Positions 1-7,635 of a DNA stretch of 64,000 nucleotides are shown here, piece after piece (position 1 is the stretch's first letter; each line of letters starts with the position of its first letter). The stretch comes from CAMLFJ01 sp040902305. Its GTDB lineage: Bacteria; Methylomirabilota; Methylomirabilia; Rokubacteriales; CSP1-6. The DNA lies in contig JBBDXN010000125.1 of the NCBI GenBank assembly GCA_040902305.1, positions 21,556 to 85,555 on the forward strand, given 5' to 3'. The position numbers were made by a program, and so were the translations under genes. Below the pieces are notes generated by a model, which saw only the letters and a list, made by a program, of their open reading frames with translations, did no database searches and was not told the origin of the DNA.

Positions 1-246
1 GGTTGAGGCCAGGTCGGCGGGCTGACCGCCTCGCAGCGCCTGCACATACTCGGGCGTGTGGGCGAGAAGCAGCTCCTCGACTTTGGCGTTCTGCGAAGGG
101 ATGAGGGTCGCGATTCCTTCTCCTTCAGCCCGTTCGCCCACGACGATGTGTCGACGGTAGACGTCTCGATCGGCCAACGGCCCGTAGTTCGGCACGAACA
201 GGCGAAGCGTGTGGGCTGAGAGGCCTTCTGACTCCTTTGTGGGCAC
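1..246 (-). CDS. Partial gene, N-terminus of a deacetylase-like (AcuC/HDAC-type) protein
   Basis: The left edge cuts this gene, leaving its first 82 codons. The GTG at 246 is the first start after an in-frame TAG at 258-256; no ATG follows. Residues 57-71 (EELLLAHTPEYVQAL), followed by a GG and a PxxLA segment, resemble the early 'vHtpeYv..l..G' block of histone-deacetylase-like amidohydrolases. The metal ligands and the HH motif of that family would lie beyond the window, so the function is unverified. It could be another metallohydrolase. Reading-frame quality and codon use support a real gene. Confidence 0.5.
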   Translation of the reverse strand, partial: MPTKESEGLSAHTLRLFVPNYGPLADRDVYRRHIVVGERAEGEGIATLIPSQNAKVEELLLAHTPEYVQALRGGQPADLAST

Positions 247-597
247 CCCTTCAGCCTACCGCGAGCCAGGATTTGTTCTCGGTTGGACCGAGGGCCGTCG
301 ATAGTTCAAGGGAGGGAGAAGATTCCAGCCGCGTTGCTGCTCGTCCGTCCTGTCCTTACTGCGTAACGAGGCCTGACGCCGTCCCAGCCTCGCTCCCTAC
401 GCCACTCCGTTGACATTCCTTGGCACTTCGCAGTTCAGTTCAACGCTCCAAGTCATTGATTCTTGACGCCTCCGTCCATGGCCCACCGCTTGCTCCGATG
501 CTCTCTGCGAGTTGCTACACCGCTGCACGTCCCCGCACTGGCCCCGAAGCACAAAGCAGTTGCAAGTGACCCAGGTCCATCGAACGGAGGCTACGAC
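247..597. other. Intergenic region with no supported gene
   Basis: These 350 bases separate the leftward partial gene from the rightward lipoprotein operon, so both promoters should lie here. A TTGACA at 409-414 has no convincing -10 box 17 nt downstream. Open frames on both strands run on into shadows of the lipoprotein gene and show no family signal. I see no RNA gene. Confidence 0.4.
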
Positions 598-1236
598 ATG
601 GTGCCTCGATCGATTCGAGCGGGTTTGCTGGTTCTGACAACCCTCTGGCTTACCGGGTGTGCCGACCAGATGGTCGCTCTGCGATACACGCCTGACGCAG
701 ACATCCAGAAACTCCCGAGCACCCAAGCCATGACGGTGTTCCGCTTCGTCGATGCCCGCGGTGACGAAGGCGACCACGGCGACCCCACGCGGGTGGGAGG
801 GACCTACGGCGGCTACGGCAATCGTCTGTCCAAGGTGAAGGCCGCCACCCCCTGGGCCGAGGCACTCATGCAGGGCCTGACCGACGGGCTCGCCCGCCGC
901 GGCGTGCAGACGGTCACGGTCGACCGAGTGTACGCGGCGGGAAGCCCGCCAGTGTCCACGCCTCTCATCCTGTGCGGGGAGATCCGCAACTTCTCGACCG
1001 AGCAACGCTGGACGCTGCAGTCTCACATCAGCGGCGTCATCCGCCTCTACAACCAGCAGGGAGCTCTCCTGCTCGAGAAGCCGATCTCGGCGAGGACCAG
1101 CATCATGGACCGAGAATCCAAGGCGTCCGATAGTCAGGCGCCCCTCGAGGTACTTCTGAACGAGACCCTGCAGAAGTTCGTGCGGACGGTGGTGACAGAC
1201 CCGGACATCTCGCAGCGGATCGTCGCCACTCGATAA
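598..1236 (+). CDS. Lipoprotein, first gene of a four-lipoprotein operon
   Basis: A 212-residue protein. The ATG at 598 was chosen over an upstream start because GGAGG sits at 586-590 and because it gives a clean lipoprotein signal: basic N-terminus, hydrophobic stretch and lipobox LTGC with Cys21. The rest is soluble, with a glycine-rich segment (residues about 65-75) and a C-terminal alpha/beta-looking half. It recalls YajG-like or DUF-type outer-membrane lipoproteins, but I cannot assign a family firmly. It lies 25 nt upstream of the next lipoprotein gene and is probably co-transcribed with it. The mature protein should be anchored to the periplasmic face of a membrane. Confidence 0.85.
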   Translation: MVPRSIRAGLLVLTTLWLTGCADQMVALRYTPDADIQKLPSTQAMTVFRFVDARGDEGDHGDPTRVGGTYGGYGNRLSKVKAATPWAEALMQGLTDGLARRGVQTVTVDRVYAAGSPPVSTPLILCGEIRNFSTEQRWTLQSHISGVIRLYNQQGALLLEKPISARTSIMDRESKASDSQAPLEVLLNETLQKFVRTVVTDPDISQRIVATR

Positions 1237-1261
1237 GCCATTCCCAGGAGGTGAGCACCCC

Positions 1262-1966
1262 GTGAACCCCAGACATTGGATCTGGCTGCTGTCGTTGATC
1301 GTGGTGCTGAGCGGCTGCGCTCAGTCCACCGCGCTCCTCCGCGACAAGAGCTGGCAGCGCCAGCCCGGAACCGTGCGCGTGGTCATCATGCCGCCGGATG
1401 TGCAGCTCAGCGAGCTGACGGCTGGGGGGCTCCTCGAGCCGAAGGCCGACTGGACGGAACGCGCGCGTGAGCACGTGGCCTCAGCACTGGAGAAGCATCT
1501 GCAGACGAAGGGCGCGACCGTCGTTACCTACGAGCCGCCAGCGAGTGGCGGCGAGGACGACTCGGCCGACGTTCAGCTGGTCAAACTCCACGACGCCGTC
1601 GGCGGCGCCATCCTGGTGCACAAGTATCTGCCGGTCCTCGCGCTTCCCACGAAGGGGGACCGATTCGACTGGACCCTCGGAGCTGGCGTCAAGCAGCTCC
1701 AGGCGCGCACGGGTGCGGACTATGCGGTCTTCGTGTTCTTTCGTGACAGCTACGCGAGCGCCGGCCGGGTCGCCTTGATCGTCGGCGCCGCAATTCTCGG
1801 CGTCGGGGTCCAAGGCGGCCAGCAGGTCGGCTTTGCCTCGCTCGTGGATCTCCGGACCGGAGACATCGTCTGGTTCAATCGTCTCTTCAACCCTGCGGGA
1901 GACCTGCGCACGGCGGAGCCGGCTGGGAACGCCGTCCAGAGCCTGTTGGTCCAGATGCCGCTGTGA
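1262..1966 (+). CDS. Lipoprotein with a predicted internal hydrophobic segment
   Basis: A 234-residue protein starting at GTG 1262, preceded by AGGAGGTGAG. The signal peptide ends in lipobox LSGC (Cys19). A hydrophobic Gly/Ala/Val stretch near residues 165-185 could be a membrane-inserting or buried strand. Its last four bases (GTGA) hold the start codon of the M48 peptidase gene, so translation is coupled. No family is recognised with confidence. The context suggests a partner of the peptidase in an envelope process. Confidence 0.85.
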   Translation: MNPRHWIWLLSLIVVLSGCAQSTALLRDKSWQRQPGTVRVVIMPPDVQLSELTAGGLLEPKADWTERAREHVASALEKHLQTKGATVVTYEPPASGGEDDSADVQLVKLHDAVGGAILVHKYLPVLALPTKGDRFDWTLGAGVKQLQARTGADYAVFVFFRDSYASAGRVALIVGAAILGVGVQGGQQVGFASLVDLRTGDIVWFNRLFNPAGDLRTAEPAGNAVQSLLVQMPL

Positions 1967-3138
1967 ACGGCCCTGCCTCCCTGCTGGTGGTGCTCGCGGT
2001 CTTCGCGGTGACGGCCTGCGCGACCCCGCGGGGCGCTCCGGGCGCCCTCTCCGACGTCCGCCCGGCGCAGCGCCCCACGCTCGACAGCGACGAGGCCGGC
2101 CTGTGGATGCAGATGGATCGGGTAGAGCAGGGTCTCCGAACGTCCGGGCATCTGGTCACGGACACCGCGGTGCGCACGTACCTCCGGGACATACTCTGCA
2201 AGCTGGCCACCGATTACTGCCCGGACATCCGGCTCTATGTCGTCCAGACGCCACACTTCAACGCGAGCATGGCGCCGAACGGGGTCATGCAGGTGTGGAC
2301 CGGCCTGCTCCTGCGAGCCGACAACGAAGCCCAGCTCGCCTACGTCTTGGGCCACGAGCTCGGCCACTACCTCCGGCGACACTCCGTCCAACGCTGGCGC
2401 GACGTGCGCACCAAGACCAACGTGACTGCCGTGTTCACCGTGCTGACCGCAGCGGCCGGGCACGGCTACATCGGCAGCCTCGCTCAGCTGGTGGCCCTCG
2501 GCTCGATCATGCAGTTCTCGCGGGACAACGAGCGCGAGGCGGACGAGATCGGATTCGAGCTCATGGTGAGGGCCGGCTACGATCCCCGCGAGGCGTCAAA
2601 GGTCTGGGAGTCCCTGGACAAGGAGCGCCGGGCCGGCAAGGACTCGGACCCGCTCATCTTCTTCGCCACCCACCCCCCAACTGACGAGCGCATCGACACC
2701 CTGAAGGAGCTGGCGCGCAAGACCTATACACCTGACCGCGACTGGACGGATGGCCGGCAGGCCTACTTGAAGGCGGTCCGTCCGCTTCGTGCCACCCTGC
2801 TGCGCGACGAGCTGCGTCTCCGCGACTTCGCCCGCACGCAGGTGCTCCTCGCGCGGCTCGTGGCCGCCGAGCCGGCGTCGGGGCAGCTGCACTTCTTCCA
2901 GGGGGAGCTCTACCGCCTACGTAACGATGACGGCGACCCGGCACGGGCCCTGGAGTCCTACGAGCGGGCCCTGGCCACAGGCGGGGCGCCGCCCGAGACC
3001 AACCGCGCGGCCGGCCTCCTCCTGATGCGCCGGGGCGAAAAGGACCGGGCCCGCGCCGCCTTCGACCGATACCTGACCGAGGCCCCTGACGCGGAGGATA
3101 AATCAATGATCCATGCCTATCTGGAGCAGCTACGATGA
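1963..3138 (+). CDS. M48-family zinc metallopeptidase lipoprotein with C-terminal TPRs (BepA-like)
   Basis: A 391-residue peptidase starting at GTG 1963, overlapping the previous stop. The signal ends with lipobox VTAC (Cys19). The zinc site is intact: HELGH at residues 131-135 with the third ligand Glu190 in the ERExD-type ExxxD motif. After about residue 265 the protein becomes helical and repeat-like, consistent with tetratricopeptide repeats. This M48-plus-TPR layout matches BepA/YfgC, a periplasmic protease that works on outer-membrane protein assembly. Here the enzyme is lipid-anchored and has three lipoprotein neighbours. Its substrate is unknown. Confidence 0.9.
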   Translation: MNGPASLLVVLAVFAVTACATPRGAPGALSDVRPAQRPTLDSDEAGLWMQMDRVEQGLRTSGHLVTDTAVRTYLRDILCKLATDYCPDIRLYVVQTPHFNASMAPNGVMQVWTGLLLRADNEAQLAYVLGHELGHYLRRHSVQRWRDVRTKTNVTAVFTVLTAAAGHGYIGSLAQLVALGSIMQFSRDNEREADEIGFELMVRAGYDPREASKVWESLDKERRAGKDSDPLIFFATHPPTDERIDTLKELARKTYTPDRDWTDGRQAYLKAVRPLRATLLRDELRLRDFARTQVLLARLVAAEPASGQLHFFQGELYRLRNDDGDPARALESYERALATGGAPPETNRAAGLLLMRRGEKDRARAAFDRYLTEAPDAEDKSMIHAYLEQLR

Positions 3139-3704
3139 CTCGCGGAATCCGGGCGGCATTCGTTCTAGCTGTCCTTGCCGGCCTTCTGGCCGGCTGCGCA
3201 CGCTATACGCTCGTTGAGCCCAAGGCCAGGACGATCGCCGATCTTTACACCGTGGAGCCCCAGACTCGCTGGAGTGCGTTGACGGACGGCAAGTGGGAGG
3301 TCTGGACCGTCGATGGCGCCGGTCTCGAAGCCATCCAGTTCCTCAAGGGGCTGGAAGACGGCGAACCCCTATTTCGCACCAGCGATGCCCAGAAGCGCAT
3401 GAAGTTCCGGAAACCCATGGCGCCTAGCGAGCTGGCGGAGCTCCTCGCGGATGGCCTGAGCTCCATCGGCGTCCAGAACATCGCGGTCACAAACCTCCGG
3501 CCTCAGAAGTTCGGGTCGGCCGATGGATTCCGGTGTGATCTGACCTTCCTGACCAAGAACGGCCTGGAAAAGCAGGGGATGGCGGCGGGCGGCACCATGA
3601 ATGGGCGGCTCTACCTGGTGCTCTATACCGGTACCAAGTTGCACTACTACGAAGCGCACCGGGCCCATGCCGAACAGATCATCCAGTCGATCCGCATGAA
3701 GTAA
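3135..3704 (+). CDS. Lipoprotein, last gene of the four-lipoprotein operon
   Basis: A 189-residue protein starting at ATG 3135, overlapping the peptidase stop (ATGA). Signal peptide with lipobox LAGC (Cys21). The mature part has a conserved-looking start (LVEPK, then DLYTVEPQ..W) and a compact alpha/beta body ending in a helix. I have a general impression of a conserved hypothetical family but no function. It closes an operon in which all four products carry a lipobox, which makes a shared envelope complex or pathway likely. Confidence 0.85.
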   Translation: MTRGIRAAFVLAVLAGLLAGCARYTLVEPKARTIADLYTVEPQTRWSALTDGKWEVWTVDGAGLEAIQFLKGLEDGEPLFRTSDAQKRMKFRKPMAPSELAELLADGLSSIGVQNIAVTNLRPQKFGSADGFRCDLTFLTKNGLEKQGMAAGGTMNGRLYLVLYTGTKLHYYEAHRAHAEQIIQSIRMK

Positions 3705-3816
3705 CCCGAGCCCGTCACTGGAGCCGCGGCCGTGAACGCAGAGGTCTCTCCACCTTCAGCCCCGCTGTGCTTGAAGCACTTGCCCGCGAGCAGCCCGAGG
3801 CAGTAGAGGGGCGGGC

Positions 3817-4371
3817 ATGAGAATCGCGTGTCTTGGGTGGGGCTCGCTGGTCTGGGATCCTCGCGCCTTGCCTGTCCGGCGAGAGTGGTTCAAGGACGGC
3901 CCGTTCGGGCCAGTTGAGTTCACGCGCCAATCCTCGGACGGCCGCATGACGCTCGTCATCGACACAAACGCTGCCAAAGTACGCCTCCTTTGGGCCGAGA
4001 TGCTGTCGGCCGATCTCCAGGATGCCAAGGAGGCGCTTCGCGAGCGCGAGGCCATCACTGGAACGGGTTGGTCGTCTCGTATCGGCGCATGGCAGCGGGG
4101 CGAGTCAGCACCCGCCACGATCCCGGACCTCGCTCGGTGGACGGAGGCCCTCGGTCTCGACGCTGTCATCTGGACTGCCCTCGGGCCCAAGTTCTCGGGC
4201 CATGACGCGTCCCCATCGGCAGACGAGGTGATCACGTACCTGCGGGGGCTCACGGGCACTCGGCGCGACAACGCCAAGCGGTACATCGAGTGCGCACCCC
4301 GCCAGATCGATACGGAATACCGACGTCGGATCGAGGCCGCGCTCGGATGGTCACCCAGGGAGTGCCAATAG
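3817..4371 (+). CDS. Conserved hypothetical protein with a gamma-glutamylcyclotransferase-like start
   Basis: A 184-residue cytosolic protein. The opening ACLGWGSLVWDPRALP resembles the 'YGSLxW' nucleotide-type loop at the N-terminus of gamma-glutamyl cyclotransferase-fold proteins. The VEFTRQS..GR.TLV strand pattern that follows supports this. Enzymatic activity is not established for this subfamily. The downstream zinc-ribbon gene has its AGGAG over this stop codon, so the two were probably translated together. No signal peptide or membrane segment is visible. Confidence 0.75.
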   Translation: MRIACLGWGSLVWDPRALPVRREWFKDGPFGPVEFTRQSSDGRMTLVIDTNAAKVRLLWAEMLSADLQDAKEALREREAITGTGWSSRIGAWQRGESAPATIPDLARWTEALGLDAVIWTALGPKFSGHDASPSADEVITYLRGLTGTRRDNAKRYIECAPRQIDTEYRRRIEAALGWSPRECQ

Positions 4372-4380
4372 GAGCCGCCT

Positions 4381-4599
4381 GTGTGCAACGCGTGGAATCA
4401 TCCCTCGGGATGCGACTGCGGGTTCGGTGGGGATACAGGTGGGGGTGGCTGGGGATGGGGCGCTACCGCAACCGCTGCTGTTCGCACCACGTGGCACCAC
4501 GGAGACGACAACTTCTGCCGCCCGACCGTTTGCCCTATCTGCGGCGCGAGCGCCTGGAGGCCACGCTCGCGCCCTTTCGCGCCGTCGTCGACCGCCTGA
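4381..4599 (+). pseudogene. Truncated CNAWNH-type zinc-ribbon protein, interrupted by IS110-like sequence
   Basis: It starts at GTG 4381 after AGGAG. The first residues, CNAWNHPSGCDCGFGG, match the N-terminus of a widespread uncharacterised zinc-binding family that normally continues with a second CPxCG pair and an FFY.SPNGG-type body. Here CPICG is present (codons around 4531-4545), but immediately afterwards the family sequence stops. The other frame then reads as IS110 transposase. The 72-residue open frame is therefore a stump of a longer gene. The family assignment is from memory of the motif. Confidence 0.6.
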
Positions 4600-4675
4600 T
4601 CACCCTCCCCGGCGTGAGCCAGATCGTGGCCCGGGTGCTCGTGGCCGAGATCGGGCCCGTCGGTCGTCCCAGGCC
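4539..4675 (+). mobile_element. IS110-family transposase remnant
   Basis: Read in the frame that includes 4539, this stretch encodes RERLEATLAPFRAVVDRL then a TLPGVSQIVARVLVAEIGP segment. This is the helix-hairpin-helix region (LaPF..aV.RL.tiPGV...A..llAEIG) of IS110/IS1111-type transposases. Only about 45 codons remain; no DEDD catalytic domain or element ends are visible. It begins where the CNAWNH zinc-ribbon gene breaks off, so it probably records an old insertion followed by deletion. Confidence 0.65.
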
Positions 4676-4744
4676 CCTTGTCCGAATAATTCCACCCCAC
4701 CATGCTGTAAGGCACCGGCTACAACAGCCGAGACAGGAGATTAC

Positions 4745-4879
4745 ATGCGCGGTCCAGCGACTCGGTTCGCTCCGCTCACTCTGATGGTGTCTCTACTGCT
4801 GGTTGTGCCCGCGGACAGTCCGTTGCGCAGCAGGACGTGGACACCCGCGAGTGCCATAGGGGAAGTGCTCTGTGCCTGA
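4745..4879 (+). CDS. Small secreted ORF or gene stump with signal peptide
   Basis: 44 codons starting at ATG 4745, with AGGAG eight bases upstream. The product has a typical Sec signal (RFAPLTLMVSLLLVVPADS) and then only about 20 residues. It either encodes a short secreted peptide or is the 5' end of a gene lost to deletion. The latter fits the IS110 remnant immediately upstream. It overlaps the next small gene by 8 nt. Confidence 0.4.
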   Translation: MRGPATRFAPLTLMVSLLLVVPADSPLRSRTWTPASAIGEVLCA

Positions 4880-5033
4880 ACTGATTGCCGCCCTCGACGC
4901 TTTCGTGCAAGAGCACCGCCGCCGCGACGAGCTGGACGGCCGCAGCGGCGACGATGTGGTCTGGATGAGCTGTGAGAGCAAGGCGTGGATTGCTTATCTT
5001 GCACGAGACGCTCAGGAGACCCTCGATGGCTGA
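4872..5033 (+). CDS. Small conserved protein of the MPEL-AALDAF-QEHRR family
   Basis: 53 codons starting at GTG 4872. The product begins PELIAALDAFVQEHRRR and later has VVWMSCES. A second, frameshifted copy of the same family is at 61745-61892 and reads PELLAALDAFLQEHRRR, then VWMTCECGG. Their shared pattern is an amphipathic N-terminal helix and a W-M-x-C-x C-terminal motif; the other copy has CxC. The stop overlaps the start of the following membrane-protein gene (ATG 5026). Function unknown. Conservation of the two ends against a variable middle argues that this is a real protein. Confidence 0.65.
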   Translation: MPELIAALDAFVQEHRRRDELDGRSGDDVVWMSCESKAWIAYLARDAQETLDG

Positions 5034-6477
5034 GAGCACTAAAGCGTGTCCGAAGTGCCGTCTCATCAGCCCATTTACTGCGATTCGATGCGACTGTGGT
5101 TATCGGTTCGACGCACTGGGTGGTGCCCCCGTCTCCGAAGAGAGTGACACTCTTCCGCCGAAAGTGACACGCGCATGGAAGTTCACGTTCGGCTGGGGAG
5201 TTGTCACTCTATTGAGTGCAGGCACGCAACCGCTTTGGGGAGATACGACGGCCACTGCCATGCAGCAGACCTTCGGAGGTGTGCTGTCCGGGGTGATGGT
5301 GATCGTAGCTTCACTTGGAGTGAGAAGGGGCAGCGGAATCGCCGCCTGGGTCCTTGTCACGTACGCAGTCTTTGACGCAGCGGTACGCATTGTCACGGCC
5401 TCGGGTGATTTCCTTTCCCCGGTCATCCTGTTCGCGCTTGCAGTGCCCTGCGCGCTCCAGCTCCGGCCTACCCTTTCGACCCCAGCCGAACGAAGGGTCT
5501 GGCCCCGGCTGCTCTACGAGCTGGCTTTCCTACAAGCCGCCCTTACTACTTTGTTCGTTCTCTGGTCGTTCTTCGTCCAGTCGAGCGAGCTGAAGACACT
5601 GACCTTCTGGCAGGCCAATGCGCGGCACCTAGTTGCTATAGCGATTCTCGTCGGCCTTGGACTCGCGACGTTGAAGCGGCATGCGTGGGCCGGATATGCC
5701 CTTGTGTTCTATCAATGCAGGGAGGTCTATTGGCCCCTCGTTCAAGGATCGCAGCCGCTTGCGGCTGCTCCGATGCTGTTGGTCGTGCTGTACGCGCTTG
5801 GCGCGTATTACCTGCATCGGGAACAAGCCCCGTTGGCTTTCCGTGGGCGTGCGGCAGTGGCGACTGTCGCGGTCGTAGTGCTGCTGAACGTTACGTTCTT
5901 CGCGCGGCCGACGCAAATGGACCGAATAGTTCAAGAGAGCGAGGCTCGGCTCGCGGCGGTCCCGGGTCTACGCGAACGATTTGAAGGCAACGCGACGAAG
6001 GCGAGCGCGCTCGGCGCGGAGTTAGCCCTCAAGGGCGCTCGGCGCCTGACAGACGCTCAACTAATTGAGAAGGCACGGTTACTCGCCGTCATCCTCATTC
6101 AACTGGACGATCACAACTGTGCTGAGGTGTTTCGCACAGGGCGGGGTGACATGACGGGCGCGCTGAACCGGGTAGAAGAGGGCATCGCGCGAGCGTGGTT
6201 TGACCTGGCGGTTGTGGCCATCACTGCTGAACATCTGAACACTTCGCCACCGCAGCCCTCGCCCTCGGAGGAAGAGACGAATGAAGCACAGATGAATGCT
6301 GTCAAGACTCTTGGTAGTGAGGATGCCGCCAGGTTCCGTCGAGTGGAAGGGGGAGACAACTTCGCGCGAGCCAGCGATGCCGACACATGCTGGGTGTTTC
6401 GCACGATGGTCGGGGTCATCCCACGACTCGACGTGCGGAGCCAGAGAACTCTGGCGCGGGTTCTCATGGCCCAGTGA
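5026..6477 (+). CDS. Polytopic membrane protein with N-terminal zinc ribbon
   Basis: 483 residues. ATG 5026 was chosen because AGGAG precedes it and because the product then begins with a zinc ribbon (CPKC at residues 7-10, CDCG at about 23-26). Roughly eight hydrophobic segments follow between residues 50 and 310. A soluble C-terminal third carries many Ala/Glu/Arg residues and possible coiled coil. The layout, a cytosolic zinc ribbon joined to a membrane block, is common among uncharacterised proteins. No transporter or enzyme motif is evident. It is translationally coupled to the small protein upstream. Confidence 0.8.
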   Translation: MAESTKACPKCRLISPFTAIRCDCGYRFDALGGAPVSEESDTLPPKVTRAWKFTFGWGVVTLLSAGTQPLWGDTTATAMQQTFGGVLSGVMVIVASLGVRRGSGIAAWVLVTYAVFDAAVRIVTASGDFLSPVILFALAVPCALQLRPTLSTPAERRVWPRLLYELAFLQAALTTLFVLWSFFVQSSELKTLTFWQANARHLVAIAILVGLGLATLKRHAWAGYALVFYQCREVYWPLVQGSQPLAAAPMLLVVLYALGAYYLHREQAPLAFRGRAAVATVAVVVLLNVTFFARPTQMDRIVQESEARLAAVPGLRERFEGNATKASALGAELALKGARRLTDAQLIEKARLLAVILIQLDDHNCAEVFRTGRGDMTGALNRVEEGIARAWFDLAVVAITAEHLNTSPPQPSPSEEETNEAQMNAVKTLGSEDAARFRRVEGGDNFARASDADTCWVFRTMVGVIPRLDVRSQRTLARVLMAQ

Positions 6478-6847
6478 CGCAGAGGAAGGTCCAGACGATG
6501 AGGGCATAGTAGGTCAGCCCTAAGACCGCATCGCATCAAGAGCAGGCAGTCAGCACGCCGCCTCCCCAACCCGAAGCCGTAGCCGGGTGGGTGCCCGCGA
6601 AAGCGGGGATGCGGCCCGTCGAGGGCAAGAAAGGCAACATCCCAGTCATCGAGCCAGTCACAGTACGGGGCCTCGCTGGCGGCCTCGCGCTGGTAGCAGC
6701 CATACCAAACCGTGTCTTCCAGACATCGCAGGCACCGCCAGCACCGCAGCGGTGGCCCGCTGTCTAACCGGCCCCCGCGCGTCCCCTCCCCGACGCTGGG
6801 ATGGGGATGATCTCGTCCTCAGGGGTGATGAGGGCTGATTTCTCAAG
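6478..6847. other. Intergenic segment leading to the island edge, no clear gene
   Basis: No supported gene. One rightward frame stays open from 6510 to 6770 and ends ..FQTSQAPPAPQRWPAV, but it has no start codon or recognisable family; it may be a gene remnant. The segment ends at the tmRNA-like 3' repeat that bounds the island. No promoter or RNA fold was identified with confidence. Confidence 0.35.
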
Positions 6848-6872
6848 TTCGACACCCCTCAGCTCCACCAAA
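6848..6872 (+). repeat. tmRNA 3'-end-like repeat, left copy (candidate att site)
   Basis: It reads TTCGACA, CCCCT, CAGCTCC, ACCA, AA: the T-loop, 3' T-stem strand, 3' acceptor strand and ACCA tail of a bacterial tmRNA. The 5' strand of the T-stem is absent (TCAAG, which cannot pair), so only the attachment-site part remains. The right copy at 11918-11947 shares an 18-base identity (CCCCTCAGCTCCACCAAA). The ssrA 3' end is a classic integration site for tyrosine recombinases, and an integrase remnant lies about 120 bases inside this copy. Confidence 0.7.
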
Positions 6873-6989
6873 TCTTGACGCGGGGTTACGGGGAAGCTCG
6901 TAACCCCGCGTTGCGTTTCGAAAGCCCCGCTGGTCCCGCGGGGGTGCCGTCCGGTGCCGCCCTTCCGCGGGCTCCGCCGCCGCAAGACG

Positions 6990-7121
6990 GTCAGGCCGGC
7001 AGATCTTGGCCTTCTCGAGCGTCTTGTGGAAGACCCGCCGCTCGAAGTTCGACTTCCAGATCGGACGGCCCTCGTCGGTGCAGAACACCCAGTCCGGAAT
7101 CCGGTTCCAGCGCCAGGTCAA
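6990..7121 (-). pseudogene. Tyrosine recombinase (integrase) remnant
   Basis: Reading leftward from 7121, the frame encodes WVFCTDEGRPIWKSNFERR then VFHKTLEKAKICR. This is the segment between the two halves of the catalytic domain of phage-type integrases (..VFc.e.G.pl..snv.rrvf...lekAgi..). The frame then degenerates, and the HxxR and Tyr catalytic residues are missing. It sits just inside the left tmRNA-like repeat, where an island integrase is expected. Confidence 0.6.
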
Positions 7122-7322
7122 GTAGGCGGAGATTGAATCGCTGCGCTGGGTGTGGCCGTCTCAGCGACTCGGCATCAGTCAATCGTCACCGCCGTCTCCA
7201 CCGCCGTAGTGCCACGCGCAACGATCCTGTGCCCGACGATCTTCGACGTGTCAGCACGCACACCGGCCCGCTCCCTGCCTTCATGCACGTTCCTCGCGCA
7301 GGTCAGCAGTCCGCTACAAACG

Positions 7323-7605
7323 GCCGATCTGCCGAAGGTGCTGGACGTCGCCAGGCGCCCGAACGCAGTGATCAAGATCAGCGGCGCCTGCACGCTGTCC
7401 CGGGAACCGTACCCATCCGCGGACATCTGGGACCCGCTCGCCCGCGTGTTCGACGCCTGGGGCTCGAGCGCTGCCGGTGGGGTACCGACTGGACTCGCGC
7501 CTTCGCGGTCGTCAACTACGAACAGGCCGTCGAGGCCTTCCGCCAAGCCGATCGCCTGAGCGACAGTGAACGCACGATGCTGATGGGCGGTGCCTGCGCC
7601 AAGGC
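7323..7605 (+). pseudogene. Amidohydrolase_2-family fragment with frameshift
   Basis: One frame from 7323 gives ADLPKVLDVARRPNAVIKIS then GACTLSREPYPSADIWDPLA. At about 7465 the homology jumps to another frame, LGLERCRWGTDWTRA.., continuing to MLMGGACAKA. Together these form the C-terminal half of a TIM-barrel metal-dependent hydrolase of the amidohydrolase 2 type (WGTDWTR is the late metal/active-site block). The N-terminal half is absent and the last residues diverge. This is a decayed gene inside the island. Confidence 0.6.
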
Positions 7606-7635
7606 GCATCTCTCCGAGAAAGGGCTAGTCGCGGC

